Shown in pieces: positions 12,353 through 23,460 of a stretch of 64,000 nt of DNA. Below the pieces are notes generated by a model, which saw nothing but the letters and a program-made list of their open reading frames with translations, did no database searches and was not told the origin of the DNA. Position 1 is the stretch's first letter. Every line of letters begins with the position of its first letter. Source of the stretch: Arthrinium phaeospermum (Eukaryota; Ascomycota; Sordariomycetes; Amphisphaeriales; Apiosporaceae); contig QYRS01000005.1 of NCBI GenBank assembly GCA_006503535.1, positions 2,232,001 through 2,296,000 of the forward strand, given 5' to 3'. The translations under genes were made by a program, and so were the position numbers.

Positions 12353-12898
12353 ATGACCCCTCCCGGTGCCGACAAACCAGACAGGCCTCGGCGGCTGGTG
12401 TTCGCTGACCGCTGCAACGTGTACACCTCGCGCTGCCGCGTATACTGGCCGGACATCAGGCCCGTGAAGAGCTCCGAGACCCTGAGGCCCGTCGAGGGTG
12501 CGGTGCACACTTGAAGCGGCTGAGGCCGGTCTTCCAGCAACGCCGGCAGAAGCGCCCGCCGCACCGGCCGCGGAACGTCTTGATCCTAGGCTGCAAGGCG
12601 GTGGCGCGTGTGGTCTGGCGCCGCAGCCGGGGAGGAGGCGCGCGCGTTTCGGCAGCAGCAGGACGGAGGTCATGATACCCAGCGTGCCGTCCGGCAGCAA
12701 GTACAGCGCCTATTTGGCCAACCACCAGTCGCTGACGGAGATCTTTGAGGCGGTCCGGGACGCGCTGATGGAGAAGGGCATCACGGAATACGGGCTCGAG
12801 GTCACGCTCTTGAGTCTGCTGCCGACTTCGTTTGCGGAAGCCGACGACGGGCTGCTGGATCATATTGCCTGCGTCATATCCAATGAACGGGGTAGTTG
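12353..12898 (+). CDS. Unrecognised protein, frame-disrupted
   Basis: Three consecutive plus-strand segments in different frames have strong GC third-position bias and read as one protein of about 180 aa. It starts at ATG 12353 (MTPPGADKPDRPRRLVFADR), continues YTSRCRVYWPDIRPVKSSETLRPVEG, then after a frame change near 12510 RPRNVLILGCKAVARVVWR, and after another near 12630 SKYSAYLANHQSLTEIFEAVRDAL, ending LLDHIACVISNERGS. I recognise no named family; the alternation of strands and helices suggests a small soluble alpha/beta protein. A downstream exon cannot be excluded because GGTAGT at the end could be a donor. The opposite strand is open too but has poorer codon bias. Confidence 0.5.
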
Positions 12899-13382
12899 AA
12901 GATGTACGAGTCTGGAAGCCCACGGAATTCCTCCCACTGCCCCTATTGCAGCGGCAACTGCAGCTGCAACTACTGCTCATCCAAGTTGAGCTTGTGGACG
13001 GCCAGACTCTCCTCACCGTCTCTTCAGACGCCACCATACTTCACATTCTGCTGTGTCACCACACTTACCAGCAACAAGCAGCAAAGTAACGAGTACACGA
13101 CTTACGTTAAATTGAATAAAGATTACAAGAAGAAACCGACCCGATCTAGAAAAGTCAACATTGAAGACCTGAGTAAACCAGACGGGTAGATTAGGTATGT
13201 ACTTAGAGAAAACGGCGGCGCAAATAATCCTTGCACAGACCCACAAGCGCCCCCGTAACGTCATATGGCACCCCCAATTTTTTTTCTTAGCCGTTCTGCG
13301 GGCTGCGGGCGACGGGAAAGCAATTGATTTTTATATATGTATTTTGTGACAAGTTCACAGTCCGTTCATTTTTATACACAGG

Positions 13383-15269
13383 ATGCAGTCTATCGCCACG
13401 GCGCGGATATGCCCGCTATGCATGTTCAGCACGGCCGCGAGGTCTGCGCAAGCTCTGGGCCGACCCTGGCTTGCGCCGGCGAGGTCCTACAAAGCCATGA
13501 GCGGCGGCGGAGGACGAAGTAATAGCCGGCGATCCTCGAGCCCGTCTCGCATGGTCCTTTCCGACGACGTCTCGAGATCCCCGAGTTCGCGCTTCGGGCG
13601 CGGGCGCGACAGCGAAAAGCCCCGGCGCAAGATCGACGGGCCCTTTGCCGCCATGAACCAGACCAGCTTCCGCGGCAGCAGGGAGGGCGCGTTGCCGAAC
13701 TCTAGCCGACCTTCATGGGGGAACAGTAGCGGCGGCGGTGTGGCAAGAAGCAGGATCGCAGGACGAAAGCTATGAAGATGCAGAGCTCGTTGACCCCGGT
13801 CTCGTACGGCCACCGGACGCGAATGAAGGAGAATATCAGCGGGATCGAGTCGTTCGACCAACTGGACCTTCTCCCGTCCGTCAAGACGGCCATCACAGAC
13901 GAGGTGCTCCAGGGCATGGTGGACATCAAGCCCACGCCGGTGCAGCGGCTCGCCATCCCTGCCTTGATAGGGCAGGAGATCGGGCGGACCAAGAAGAAGA
14001 ACACGGCGGGTGGGCGGGAGGAGTTCCTGCTGGCGGCTGAAACAGGTTCCGGCAAGACTCTGGCCTATCTCGTCCCCATTGTGAACGCTATGAAGGAGGC
14101 GGAAGCTGCCGACCAGCGATCCAGAAGTACCGGGGGCGTACTTTGATAAGCAAAAGGCGGCCATGCAGGAGCCGGACTACAGGGCCGCGGGAGTTTGACC
14201 CTCTCCGACGCTGCCCGTCCCAGAGTTATTGTGTTGGTTCCTACGGCGGAGCTGGTCGACCAGGTTGGCGTGGTGGCCAAGAAGCTGTCGCACACGGTCA
14301 AGTTCAAGACAGACTTGTTCTCAGCCAACGTGGCGGCCAGGATCATTCAGAGGAACATGTATTCGCCCGAGGCATCGATTTGATCGTCTCGACACCGCAT
14401 TTACTGTCGTCGATGGCCGACCAGGATCCCAATCCTGTCTCGGGTTACGCACTTGGTCATTGACGAGGCGGATTCTCTTCTGGACCGCAGCTTTTCGCCC
14501 GTGACTACGTCTATCTTGGATCGTGCTTTGCCATCTATGAAGCAGCTGATTCTTTGCTCCGCCACGATCCCGAAGCGACTGGATAACTACATGGCGACCC
14601 AGTTCCCCGACATGGTCCGCATTACGACGCCCAACTTGCACGCCATCCCACGTCGTGTTCAGCTTGGTGTTGTGGATGTGTCCAAGGACCCTACAGGATG
14701 TTGTGGATGTGTCCAAGGACCCCTACAGGAACAACAAGAACCTCGCCTGTGCCGATGCGATCTGGTCTATCGGCAAGGACGCCGCACGCCACGAGGGCGC
14801 TGTTGCAGGGGAGATGGACGTCAAGCGCATCATGGTGTTCGTGAACGAGCGAGAGACACAGGAAGTCGCCGACTACCTGGTGACCAAGGGCATTGACGCG
14901 GTAGCTATGCATCGCGACACTTCCGAGCAACGTCAATCCGAGATGATGGATTCTTTCACCACCAAGGACCCGCTCAAGACGGATGCCAAGCCGCTGTCGA
15001 CACCGGCTGGTCTAGGAAAACGCTCTCTGCCCAACACCAAGGTCATGGTCGCAACGGACCTGGCCTCGCGAGGTATCGACACGTTGGCCGTCCGACACGT
15101 CATCTTGTATGATGTACCTCACACCACTATTGATTTCATCCACCGTCTCGGGCGTGCTGGCCGTATGGGCCGCCGTGGAAGAGGCGTTGTGCTTGTTGGA
15201 AAGGACGATAGACGGGACATTGTTGCCGAGGTCCGGGAGAGCATGTACATGGGACAAGCGCTGATTTAG
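13383..15269 (+). CDS. Mitochondrial ATP-dependent RNA helicase Mrh4 (DEAD-box), frame-disrupted
   Basis: DEAD-box helicase of the Mrh4 type, which in yeast acts in assembly of the mitochondrial large ribosomal subunit. The N-terminus from ATG 13383 is Arg/Ser/Ala-rich with few acids, fitting a mitochondrial presequence. Motifs in order: Q motif [13 protein letters not shown], Walker [10 protein letters not shown], Ia-like [13 protein letters not shown] in [14 protein letters not shown] in [18 protein letters not shown] and motif [17 protein letters not shown]. No intron is needed. The reading frame changes near 13743, 14130, 14190, 14375 and 14440, and a 31-bp tandem duplication at 14668-14730 shifts it again. 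All catalytic motifs are present across the three frames, so sequence error is the best explanation. Corrected length about 625 aa, normal for the fungal family. A TATA-like TTTTATATATG lies near 13330. Confidence 0.88.
14668..14730 (+). repeat. 31-bp tandem duplication inside MRH4
   Basis: A segment beginning TGTTGTGGATGTGTCCAAGG occurs at 14668 and again at 14699, with one extra C in the second copy. It repeats codons for VVDVSKDP and breaks the reading frame. Family alignments would be expected to show VDVSKDP only once. Confidence 0.9.
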
Positions 15270-15922
15270 AACAAAAGAGGGAGACAGAGAAGAGAGAGAT
15301 TGAGGTGTTAAATTCCTCTCCTGTACTGTATGTTTGTACGAAAAGTGTACGAGAAATGCGATACCACCCCCCAGCTATGTAGATACGTACTTTATGATGA
15401 TTGTACTACCACAAACCACACCACTTTCACTCCTCCAACCGCCAGAAACCATCGTGAAATAAGACCAATCAGCAGCTTTGTTTGTCACGGCGCAATCTAT
15501 TTAGGGTTTTTGATGGCGTTGACATGGTGGTGACTTCATCAAACATGAAGGTATCATCGATCGTTAGGGATCATAGCTTAAATGTGGGGGGCCTAGCCAG
15601 GGCCAGGGTAGCTTAGCTCGGGGGTAGCGGTCTCAACTCCTCAATACCTAGCTTGGAGGTTCCTGGCACGCGTGACGCGACTTGCTTGCACTTCCTTGCC
15701 GTGTTTCTCCCACCTTTTTGTGTCTCGACAGCCCACCCACCCTAAACCCCGACCGAGCAACAATAAATCCTGCCACTTACAGTACATACAGCTCGGGTCC
15801 TATCTAGATGCATGCGTAGCCCTGCGCCATCGCAGTATATTCTGGTCAAATAAATTTTGCAATCTTTTGTCCCTGTCAATTGAGAGACCTACAACGACCA
15901 TCTATCACATACACCAAACACA
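15270..15922. other. Intergenic: MRH4 3' end and promoter of the 15.9-kb gene
   Basis: No gene seen. A purine-rich GAGAGA run directly follows the MRH4 stop. The 200 bases before 15923 are pyrimidine-rich and end with CACAATG, a normal fungal start context. Confidence 0.55.
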
Positions 15923-17804
15923 ATGCCGCGTCCGAAACGCACTCGGGTCGCGTCGACGCGCAGCGCTGCACCTGTCGCCCAGAAAGAACCAAGCCCTGCA
16001 CCGCTTCCCGTCGCGCAGCCGCCTTCCAGCTCCAGCACCGACATCTACGACGTAAGCGACCGCGAGAAGCAGGGGAGGCGATCAACGCGTTCCAGCGCAG
16101 CGGCGGCGACCAGGACCAGTGCCGTTGCACCGTCCAACCCGCGACAGACGGCCGCTCTCAACGCTTCGAGGAAAAACCGCGACTCCGCCATGCACCGCCT
16201 GGAAAATATTACCTCCACCGCCACGGGGACCACGAGCAGCACAGAAGACGAGGTGGAAGCGGTAGACTTGGAGATCTCGGCCGACATCGAGGTCGAGGTG
16301 GGCCGCCGCGCCGATGCGACGCCTCCTCGCGCTGTCGGTGGCGGACGGCGGACCGCTGACTTCTCGGGCTTGGATCTGGACGATAGCATGTTCGACGACC
16401 TGAACACGACGATCAACACGGCGGGTCCTGCTAGTGCGCAGCGATCGCTGGACATGTCGACGCTGACGGCCAGTCACTACAAGCGACGACCGCGCGGCAA
16501 CAGCTTCTTGAGCAGAAACGACGGGCCTATCCGGCCCAGCAGTCGCGCCGGCCCCAACACGCCGGCTTTCAACTCAACTTTCGACATCACCAACTTCAGG
16601 AGACGCGTGCGGGAGCCCAGTATTCTGGGCACGGCCCAAAAGGAACGTCCGCGGAGACCGGAGCCTGAGAGCGACAGTGGCGAGAAGCCTGATGATGAGG
16701 ACGACGACTTGGAGAGTGAGGATGACGAGGACCTGCAAATGCCTGAGCTAGACGCAACGCCTCCCCGGAGGCGCTCCTCGAGGCGCTCTGCGGCAGTCGT
16801 ACAGGCCCAAGAATCCTCCCCCGAAGTCTCGTCAAGCGTGAATCCGCGTAAGCGCAAGTCTACCGAGTTGCATGAGCACAGGCCTCGATCTTCTCCCTAC
16901 GCGGACAATCCTCTTGCTGCAGAAGAGTCTGAGGATGAGACCGAATCACAGCCTCGTAGCCTGCCGCCCATGGATGTCCGACCATCAACCCCTATTATGG
17001 ACGAAGAAGGTTGCTCCGCCACTAAGCAGTTCTTCAGAGGAAGAAGCTGAAATATGGCCGCCATTGAAGTCTCTGGCCAAAGGACGCACGAGACGAGCCC
17101 CCTCTGCCCAGCGGAGGACGCCCGTACGTGACATTGGCGGCGATAATCTGTCTGACATGTCATCGCCCCCTCTCTCACCTATTCTCCCAACTACGACGAG
17201 CCGTCACCACCACCACCGCAGCCTACTGTCAAGACGCGCAAGGCTGCAAAGGCGGAAGCCAAGCTTACGACTGCGGACCTCACCGGACTGCTGCCACGTC
17301 GTCGCCACAGGAGCAACAGAGCCGACCCCTTCGCGGTCGACGACACTGAAGAGGATCGATACCACAGGACTGGGCGTTGATAATGACGAGCTCCACCTGG
17401 CGGTTCGGTCCTCGCGGCGGCGACCTGCACAGCCCTTAGCTCGTGCCGCCAGCAAGAGCCAGAACGAGAAGGCGGCAGCAGCTAGCAAAGCCAAGACGAC
17501 GACGGCGGCTCAGCGCAAGGGCAAGCAGCCGGCTGAGTCTACCAACAAGAGGCAGACGAGGAGGCGGACGTACGGAAGGAACTCGGACAAGGAGAACGAG
17601 GGAGAAGACCAAGAGGAGAACGGGAACGGGAACGAGAGCGAAGACCCGTTCCGGGAGGAGCAGACTACGGAGAACAGCGATGAGTTGTTGGCGCGCGTGG
17701 GGCCGGAGCTCAAGGACGCGTCTCGCAAGTTCAAGGAGGTGGACAAGTGGGAGCTGGCTTACGAGGAGATGACACAGAGTAGCTCTCCGGGCGGTGGTCG
17801 GTGA
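15923..17804 (+). CDS. Large disordered nuclear-type protein, function unknown, frame-disrupted
   Basis: From ATG 15923 the protein reads MPRPKRTRVASTR and stays rich in Ser, Arg, Pro and acidic residues, with basic clusters (NPRKRKS) and acidic runs (DDEDDDLESEDDED). It has a conserved-looking block RKNRDSAMHRLENITST and another LTTADLTGLLPRRRHR. It ends with a basic-acidic segment and a short helical tail, ELKDASRKFKEVDKWELAYEEM. Following these blocks needs frame changes near 17010, 17195 and 17385. Corrected length is about 627 aa with no intron. Composition points to a nuclear, possibly chromatin-associated protein, but I do not recognise the family and assign no function. Parallel open frames on both strands arise from the high GC. 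Confidence 0.65.
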
Positions 17805-18480
17805 TCTACATCCGACGGTTTCTCTATACTCTTCTCTGGTGGCGAAAAAGGTGTTCATGAGCAAAAAACCACAGCGGCATACACAGTTGGTCGGAAGTTT
17901 GGGCACAGTTTTTGATGATTCATGTCCTTCTTGTTATCCCTTGATTCCTGGGAGTGCCAAAAGATTTCCTCATGTATGATTCCCTGGGTCTATCTAGTAG
18001 TCCCCTTGGTCAAATCAACCAGTCTCCTGTTCAGTTCTGTTCTCTGGTTAGCATTATGATGCGGTATGCACGGAGGAGGGTGTCGCGGAGTTGGGGGAGT
18101 TCAACATACCTTATTATGGTTTAACCTGGTCATGCATTTGCATGCCTGTGCCATATTCAATGCAAAAGCTACAATACGGCGACTTGACAAATTGAGGCCC
18201 CCCTTCCCCTGGGCCTCTGATATCCTTTTCCCTCTTATCCTTCCTGTTGATCCCCATAGCAAGTCTTCTTGATATTACGCATCCATTTATGCGTCATGAT
18301 CGCCCACTGTAAATGGCAACATCAGGTGCCGTCCTCTGTATCGTACATGCAAGTCCGCCGTTCTATACCATAGAGGGACCATGGCCACCAAATCCAGGGC
18401 GGCCTTTGGTTTCTGGGTAAGGGGGTGGGTAGGTGTGTCGCTTGTTTTCGGTTTCGGTTTCGCCGTCAATCGCTACCCGT
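17805..18480. other. Convergent intergenic region
   Basis: Spacer between the plus-strand 15.9-kb gene and the minus-strand TIP41 gene, so mainly two 3' untranslated regions. No gene or RNA structure is apparent. Confidence 0.55.
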
Positions 18481-19522
18481 TCATGGCTGCTTCAAGTTGA
18501 CGCTCTCGATGGTCTGGTCGATGATGGGCAGGACCTCGGCGACCTTGTTACCGTCGCGCAGGGCTACGGTGACGCCATCGGGAGTCTCGCCGGACATGAG
18601 GAAGGCCTATTTAAGTTATGGTTAGCGACCAGCAGCGCAGTGATAAAGAGGAAGAAAAAAGAAAGAAGAAAATCACCTTCTTCAGCTCCTCGTAGTTGCC
18701 CTCCTTCATTGTGAACTCGCGGACGACCTCCTCTGTCTCAAAGTCCACGTAGATGCGCGTATCGCGGATGCGAGCAATGACATGGTCGAGACGCATGAAG
18801 AGACGGCAGAGAAGCAGCATGCGCTTCTCATGGACGCGAGTCTTGACGCTCAGCATGCTGATGCCGTTGTCATCGAGTTCGGATTCGTAGAGTACCACGT
18901 CGTCGAAGAACAGGATGGGGTCGCGGCGCTTGAGCAGCTCAATCGGGATCGAAGCGGCGGGGCGGGTCTCGTCGTCGGGGTGGGGACCAACCATGGCCAG
19001 CTTGGGAATCTGCTGGGCCGCGGCGTTGGCCTCGGGCGAGGACGAATGGGGGGCGGGAGCCGGGTCGTCCTGGGTGCTGCCCTTGTACATGGTGCTGTAG
19101 GACCAGTCGTAGGGCTTGACGACCTCCTTGATGCCGGCGCTCGTCTGCTCGCGGCTGGCGCTCCACGACTGGGCGTAGGCGACCTGGAGCATGTTCTTGT
19201 CGGTCTTATCGACGGCGTCGAGGGCGTCGTAGGCGTTGAACTCGATGCGCCAGCCCGTGGGCCGGTGCGCGACGGCCACGACGTTGTCGCCAAAGATCAT
19301 CTCGGGGACGGGGATACCGAGCCGGAGCTCCATGGCTGAGATGGGGCCGGCCTTGGAGATGGGCAGCTTGCGGGTCGTGATGGTGAAATTGCCCTGGGTA
19401 TGGCTGCTGGTCGCGCCGTCGAGGTGAGCGGCGGACGGGTATGGCTCCTGGGCCGAGGTAACGTGGCCGGGAGGACCCATGCCGGAGGCGGGAACGGTGG
19501 TGGAGGCTGGGTTCTCGGACAT
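18481..19522 (-). CDS. TIP41-like regulator of type 2A phosphatases
   Basis: TIP41 family; in yeast Tip41 binds Tap42 and modulates PP2A-type phosphatases downstream of TOR. Start at 19522 (MSENPASTTV). Exon 1 runs to 18677, intron 18607-18676 with GTGATT donor and TAG acceptor, exon 2 18481-18606; total 323 aa and no frame break. Family features are a TRKLPISKAGPI block near residue 52, MIFGDN, a region ending PYDWSYSTMYKG, IPIELLKRRDPILFFDDVVLYESELDDNGIS, and LLCRLFMRLDHVIARIRDTRIYVDFE. The C-terminus is FLMSGETPDGVTVALRDGNKV, ending LKQP. A Pro/Ala/Ser-rich insertion sits near residue 160. Cytosolic by inference. Confidence 0.93.
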
Positions 19523-20324
19523 GGTGTTCGGTGTGCGGGTGAGGGTACGGGGTCAGGGTTCGGGTCTATTGTGTGTATGGACGTCGGGCCGTGATGTGAT
19601 GGAAGGAGATGCCGTCTGTCAGAGTGATGCGGCGATATTGGGTGGGATGGAATGGAGGATCGGAGGTTTGTTTGTTGTGATCCGGAGGAAGGCCGCAAAG
19701 AGTTGAAGGTGGGATGAAGTTGGAAACCGGCCACCGGAGCTCCAAGAAAGCTGATGTGGAGGGCGGAGGGGTAGCTGGGCTCCGTTTTTAGGCCGGACCC
19801 ACCGAAAAGTTCGGCCCATTTGTTGATCTATTTGCGTGTCCAGCACCGGATATTAGGGGATTGTACTGATCTGGAACAGTAGCTCCGTATTATGATTCTC
19901 CTTCTTTACGGTCTCACTTTCTTGTCACAATCTGTGAATGTCTGTCTGCACACAAAGTCACCGGGCAAGTCCCTGCGAGAATAAACCGGCCAAGTTTTAT
20001 CTGGAATCAGAACTAACTTCAACTGGATATCTGATTATTACAGCAGTACTCGTTTATTCCACTGTTGTAATCTGGAATAAGTGAATAATCAAGACAAGCC
20101 CTGTCAATGGAGAAAGGACGGTTTATTCCTGCGGCCGCTGGCTGCCTGCACATCAAGTCACCGGGATAATTGGTTAAAGTCTCAAACGTTTTATTATTTT
20201 CTCTAGTCTTGTGAAATAGCAATTCTACTGTAGAAAATATGTATCACGCCTACCACCCACCGGGTGTCGAGGCCTCCTGATCCATCTTTGCACTATTGCT
20301 CCCTTGTGGTCTTTCCAAATCGAT
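19523..20324. other. TIP41 promoter and 3' end of the 21-kb gene
   Basis: No gene seen. The first 300 bases upstream of TIP41 are GC-rich. The part from 19850 to 20230 is AT-rich and contains related, imperfectly repeated pieces (AAGTCACCGGG at about 19955 and 20154; CTGGAAT repeated near 20001 and 20072). Confidence 0.5.
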
Positions 20325-22317
20325 TCACAGGCCCATCTGCTTGATTCCCTGCTCCACCAATGCGTCGAAAGCCGTTTTTGGCCTCGGTGAAAAAAGCTCG
20401 GCCTGCTGCACCTCGGCCGGGGAAGGGTCCTTCTTCTCCAGCACCGAAGGATTGCAAACCTCCATGAATTCCTCCAGGCCATTCGGGGCATGGTAGATCG
20501 CGCCATTGCACTTGTTGTTGATGATGAACGGCTCCACGCGCATCCATGTGGACAGAGCCGAGTCTGAGGCAGGGTTTTTCCCGCTCCCGCGGCAAATGCA
20601 GGAGTAATAGCATGGTGGTGGTGGTGGTGGGGTAGCCGGCGCCAGCGGAAGGCCGTAGTAGAGGTCTTTATCGAATTTGACGAGGCAGTCGGGGTTCGAG
20701 CCGACTGATGTTGGAAGCCACTGGCGCTGAAGCCGGTTGTGCTCCGGGTGCTGGGCATGGTAGTGGGATCGCCCTCCCAGGAGGAGGCGCTTCTCCTCCG
20801 TCTCGAGCAGGTGCCAGTCGCCCTCGCGGATCATCTCGCCGGTGCCGGCGTAGCATTTCCGCCGCAGCAAGATGGGGGCACGGCGGCGGCCCTCGTTGCG
20901 CTCGGTTTCCTGCCAGATCCGGTCGGCCATGATCTTGAGGATCTTGAACTCGCGCTGGCGCGCCTTGACCCTCTGCACGTGGTTCTCCATCCCCGGCGGA
21001 AAGAATTGTGGCGGTCGATCGATATGGTGCTTCATCGAGGCGACCATGGAGAAGTAGCAGAACTCGAGCTGCTCGGTCAAGTCTGCTGAGTTCTCCCGGC
21101 CGAGCCAGGACCTGAGCAAGTGGCAGCGGTGGAGGGTGTCGAGCTGTTCCCTCCGCTCCTGCTCGTTCGGGTTCCTCTGGAGAAATCGCAGGTCGCGAAT
21201 TCCCATACCATACATGCGCACCAGATAGCTAGTCTGCGGGTCGAACGGTTCGTTCTCGCGCAGTATGCCTTGTTCGAATATAAAAGCGTCCAACGCGATG
21301 TTGGGGCCCAGCCAGGGCCAGTAACAACGACCCTTCCGGGCAAAGTCGATCAGACCTTCCACGGGCTCGCCCAGCAGGTTCAGTCCCAGTCCTCCACTGG
21401 GCGCCATGGCTCGGAAGCTCTCGAAGATGTAGCAGCAGCGCCACAGTATCTCCGATACGAATTGTAGGATGGGCAGCATCAAAGCAACCCCCTTGCTCTC
21501 CCTTTCCGACATGACTCGATAGGCTTCGAGCATTTGCACCAGTCTCCCCCTATCGACGAAATTGACGACGCCGGTGGGCCAGAATATCGGCTGCCACTGA
21601 CGCCAATCCCCCGGTAACTTCGGATTCAAGTCCGGAGTGCCGGTGTGGCGCATCGTTGGATGAGAAAGCGGAACAACGAGGTAATGTCGTCTCGCGGGTA
21701 GTTGTCATCGGGCTCGTACAGAAAATTGATCGAACGACACGCTTTCTTGGCAAAGTCAAAGGACTGGGCCATGCCGCAGTCCAGTCTACCGAGGCCGAGG
21801 GCGTCTTGGGTGGTTAGGTGTTGGTATTGGACGTTGATGTTGTTGTGTGAGAATCGCAGCCCTTTGAGGCCCATGGCAGCCTGCACAGCGACCAGGCGAC
21901 TTTGGGGTTGGGCGGGAGCCGCACGTCGAAGGTCGTCTCGAGGTGGTGTCGTACGATATCCCATCGTGCGCCTCTCGCGTTGCGTAATGGCGCGAACCGT
22001 CGCCCTGCATCCAGACGGCCGAGCCGAGTGGCGATTTTCAGCGTCTCCGGCAACATGTCTTCGATCTTCGGCGTCGACCGGACCCCGACCCCTGAGCTCT
22101 GTGGTGGGGGGTTGCCTGCGCTCTCTGGTTCTTGCTGGGTCTCTAGTACACCTCTCCAAGAAGCATCCAAGTCTCTCCACTGCCTTTCCTTACCATATAG
22201 GGCTGGGCGATTAGAAGAGCTCGTTGATGCCTCTGTGCTGTGAAGTTGTAGCTGGAACGTCGATGTTGTGTTTGTGGTGTTTGCGCCTGCTAGGCAACCC
22301 GCTCCAAAATATGCCAT
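20325..22317 (-). CDS. Unrecognised ~660-aa fungal protein, frame-disrupted
   Basis: Start chosen at ATG 22317 (MAYFGAGCLAGANTT); stop at 20325. Three frames join: 22317 to about 21875, then to about 21645, then a long clean stretch of 442 codons. The middle part carries NIDVQ-like and LGRLDCGMAQSFDFAKKACRSINFLYEPDDN; the C-terminal part is rich in Trp, Arg and Glu, with YWPWLGPNIALDAFIFEQGIL, VRMYGMGIRDLRFL, ILKIMADRIWQETERNEG and a Pro run followed by CYYSCICRG. No catalytic motif or known domain is visible. The two frame changes look like single-base errors, since both flanks stay codon-biased. Possibly a lineage-specific fungal family of soluble helical proteins; I assign no function. Confidence 0.6.
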
Positions 22318-23460
22318 TGTATTGGTAACGAGTGACACTCGGTTTACGTCTATTGAAAAACAAAAAGGGTGTAATCCAAGGAAGTGATTAACGAAGGTGG
22401 GTGAAGCTCGGTATTGACAGGCGATGTGTATTGGAATTATTTAGGTGCTTTGTCGGCGTCGTCCTGGTAGAATATACCTGTGAATTTGGGTTCGTCTCCG
22501 GTGGGTTCTACTGATTAGAGGCCATGGTTTCGGAGATGCGTGGCCGTCTCGACCTGGATGCGGGAAATGGTATCACGGCGTAATGGTATCGGAGATTCCT
22601 TCCCATACAGAAAAAAATAATAAAAATATCAGGAAGTTGCTCGGTGGATTAAATAGGAGATAGTTCATAAGCACGGAGAATAGACTCTACAATGTCCACA
22701 TCCAGGTCCACGGCACGCTGTAACTTTCATGAGGACAACATATATTGCCATAGACGCCAAATAGCTAAGCATAACTTGACGCTTGTAATGGTGTGTTGGC
22801 GAGCGTATTGTTGCGTTGGTATACCTGAAGCTCCCAGTGTTAATCCGAGGGAAATTCCTCGAGGACCAAGGGGCAGGAGCCGGTTTTTTGAGTGGCATAG
22901 CAATACTGGCGATCAAGACTTCGAGCTATTACAAGACCCTCGACGACGTGGTTGGCTCGGTAGTATATAGACGCCATCCGGTCATACACAAACCCAGACT
23001 GAGTCCCAATGGGCATGAGAATCTATCGAGCGTTGGCGTTGGCAAACCAGGCGCAATGTCTTACATCCCTAAAAACATTATATCGCCGAATGCTGAACTA
23101 ATCGTTTAGGGTATACCTTGGTTCGATTGGTACAGGTCAAGATTGGGTTGACCGCGTCTCCTCTTTCCATATTCTGCAGCCACTCCCTGCTTGGTACTTT
23201 GGGCAAGCAGTCGGAGATAGTGCAGCTTGCATCAGGCTTTGCTGAGCGGCACACCATTCTGCAGGTCGCCAAATGTAGCGGGTGGGCGCCCCAGGCTGCG
23301 TTTGTGAGTTTGACATACCGAAGAATAATGCCACAGAAAAGGCTTGCTCTCAGAGGCTAAGCCATGTGGTATCTCCAGATGAATGATTATGTGTTTTCGC
23401 TGGACCCGACCAAAACCTCAAAATAAATAGAAGTGATGGTGATGAAGACTTCCATCGCTC
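22318..23460. other. Intergenic upstream of the 21-kb gene
   Basis: Short frames only, with no domain. The 22340-22700 part is AT-rich and includes a run of A near 22608. A plus-strand frame at 22816-23106 lacks coding character. Confidence 0.5.

Noticed and set aside
12456..13037. Long minus-strand frame opposite the 12.35-kb gene
   Set aside because: Arg/Ser-rich shadow of GC-rich plus-strand codons; the plus strand has better third-position bias and protein-like blocks.
13383..15269. MRH4 as a true pseudogene
   Set aside because: All helicase motifs are conserved across the frames; decay would be expected to damage motifs, and neighbouring conserved genes show the same type of break.
15590..15665. 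GTAGCTTAGCTCGGGGGTAG resembling a tRNA D-arm
   Set aside because: The rest does not fold into a cloverleaf and no B-box is present.
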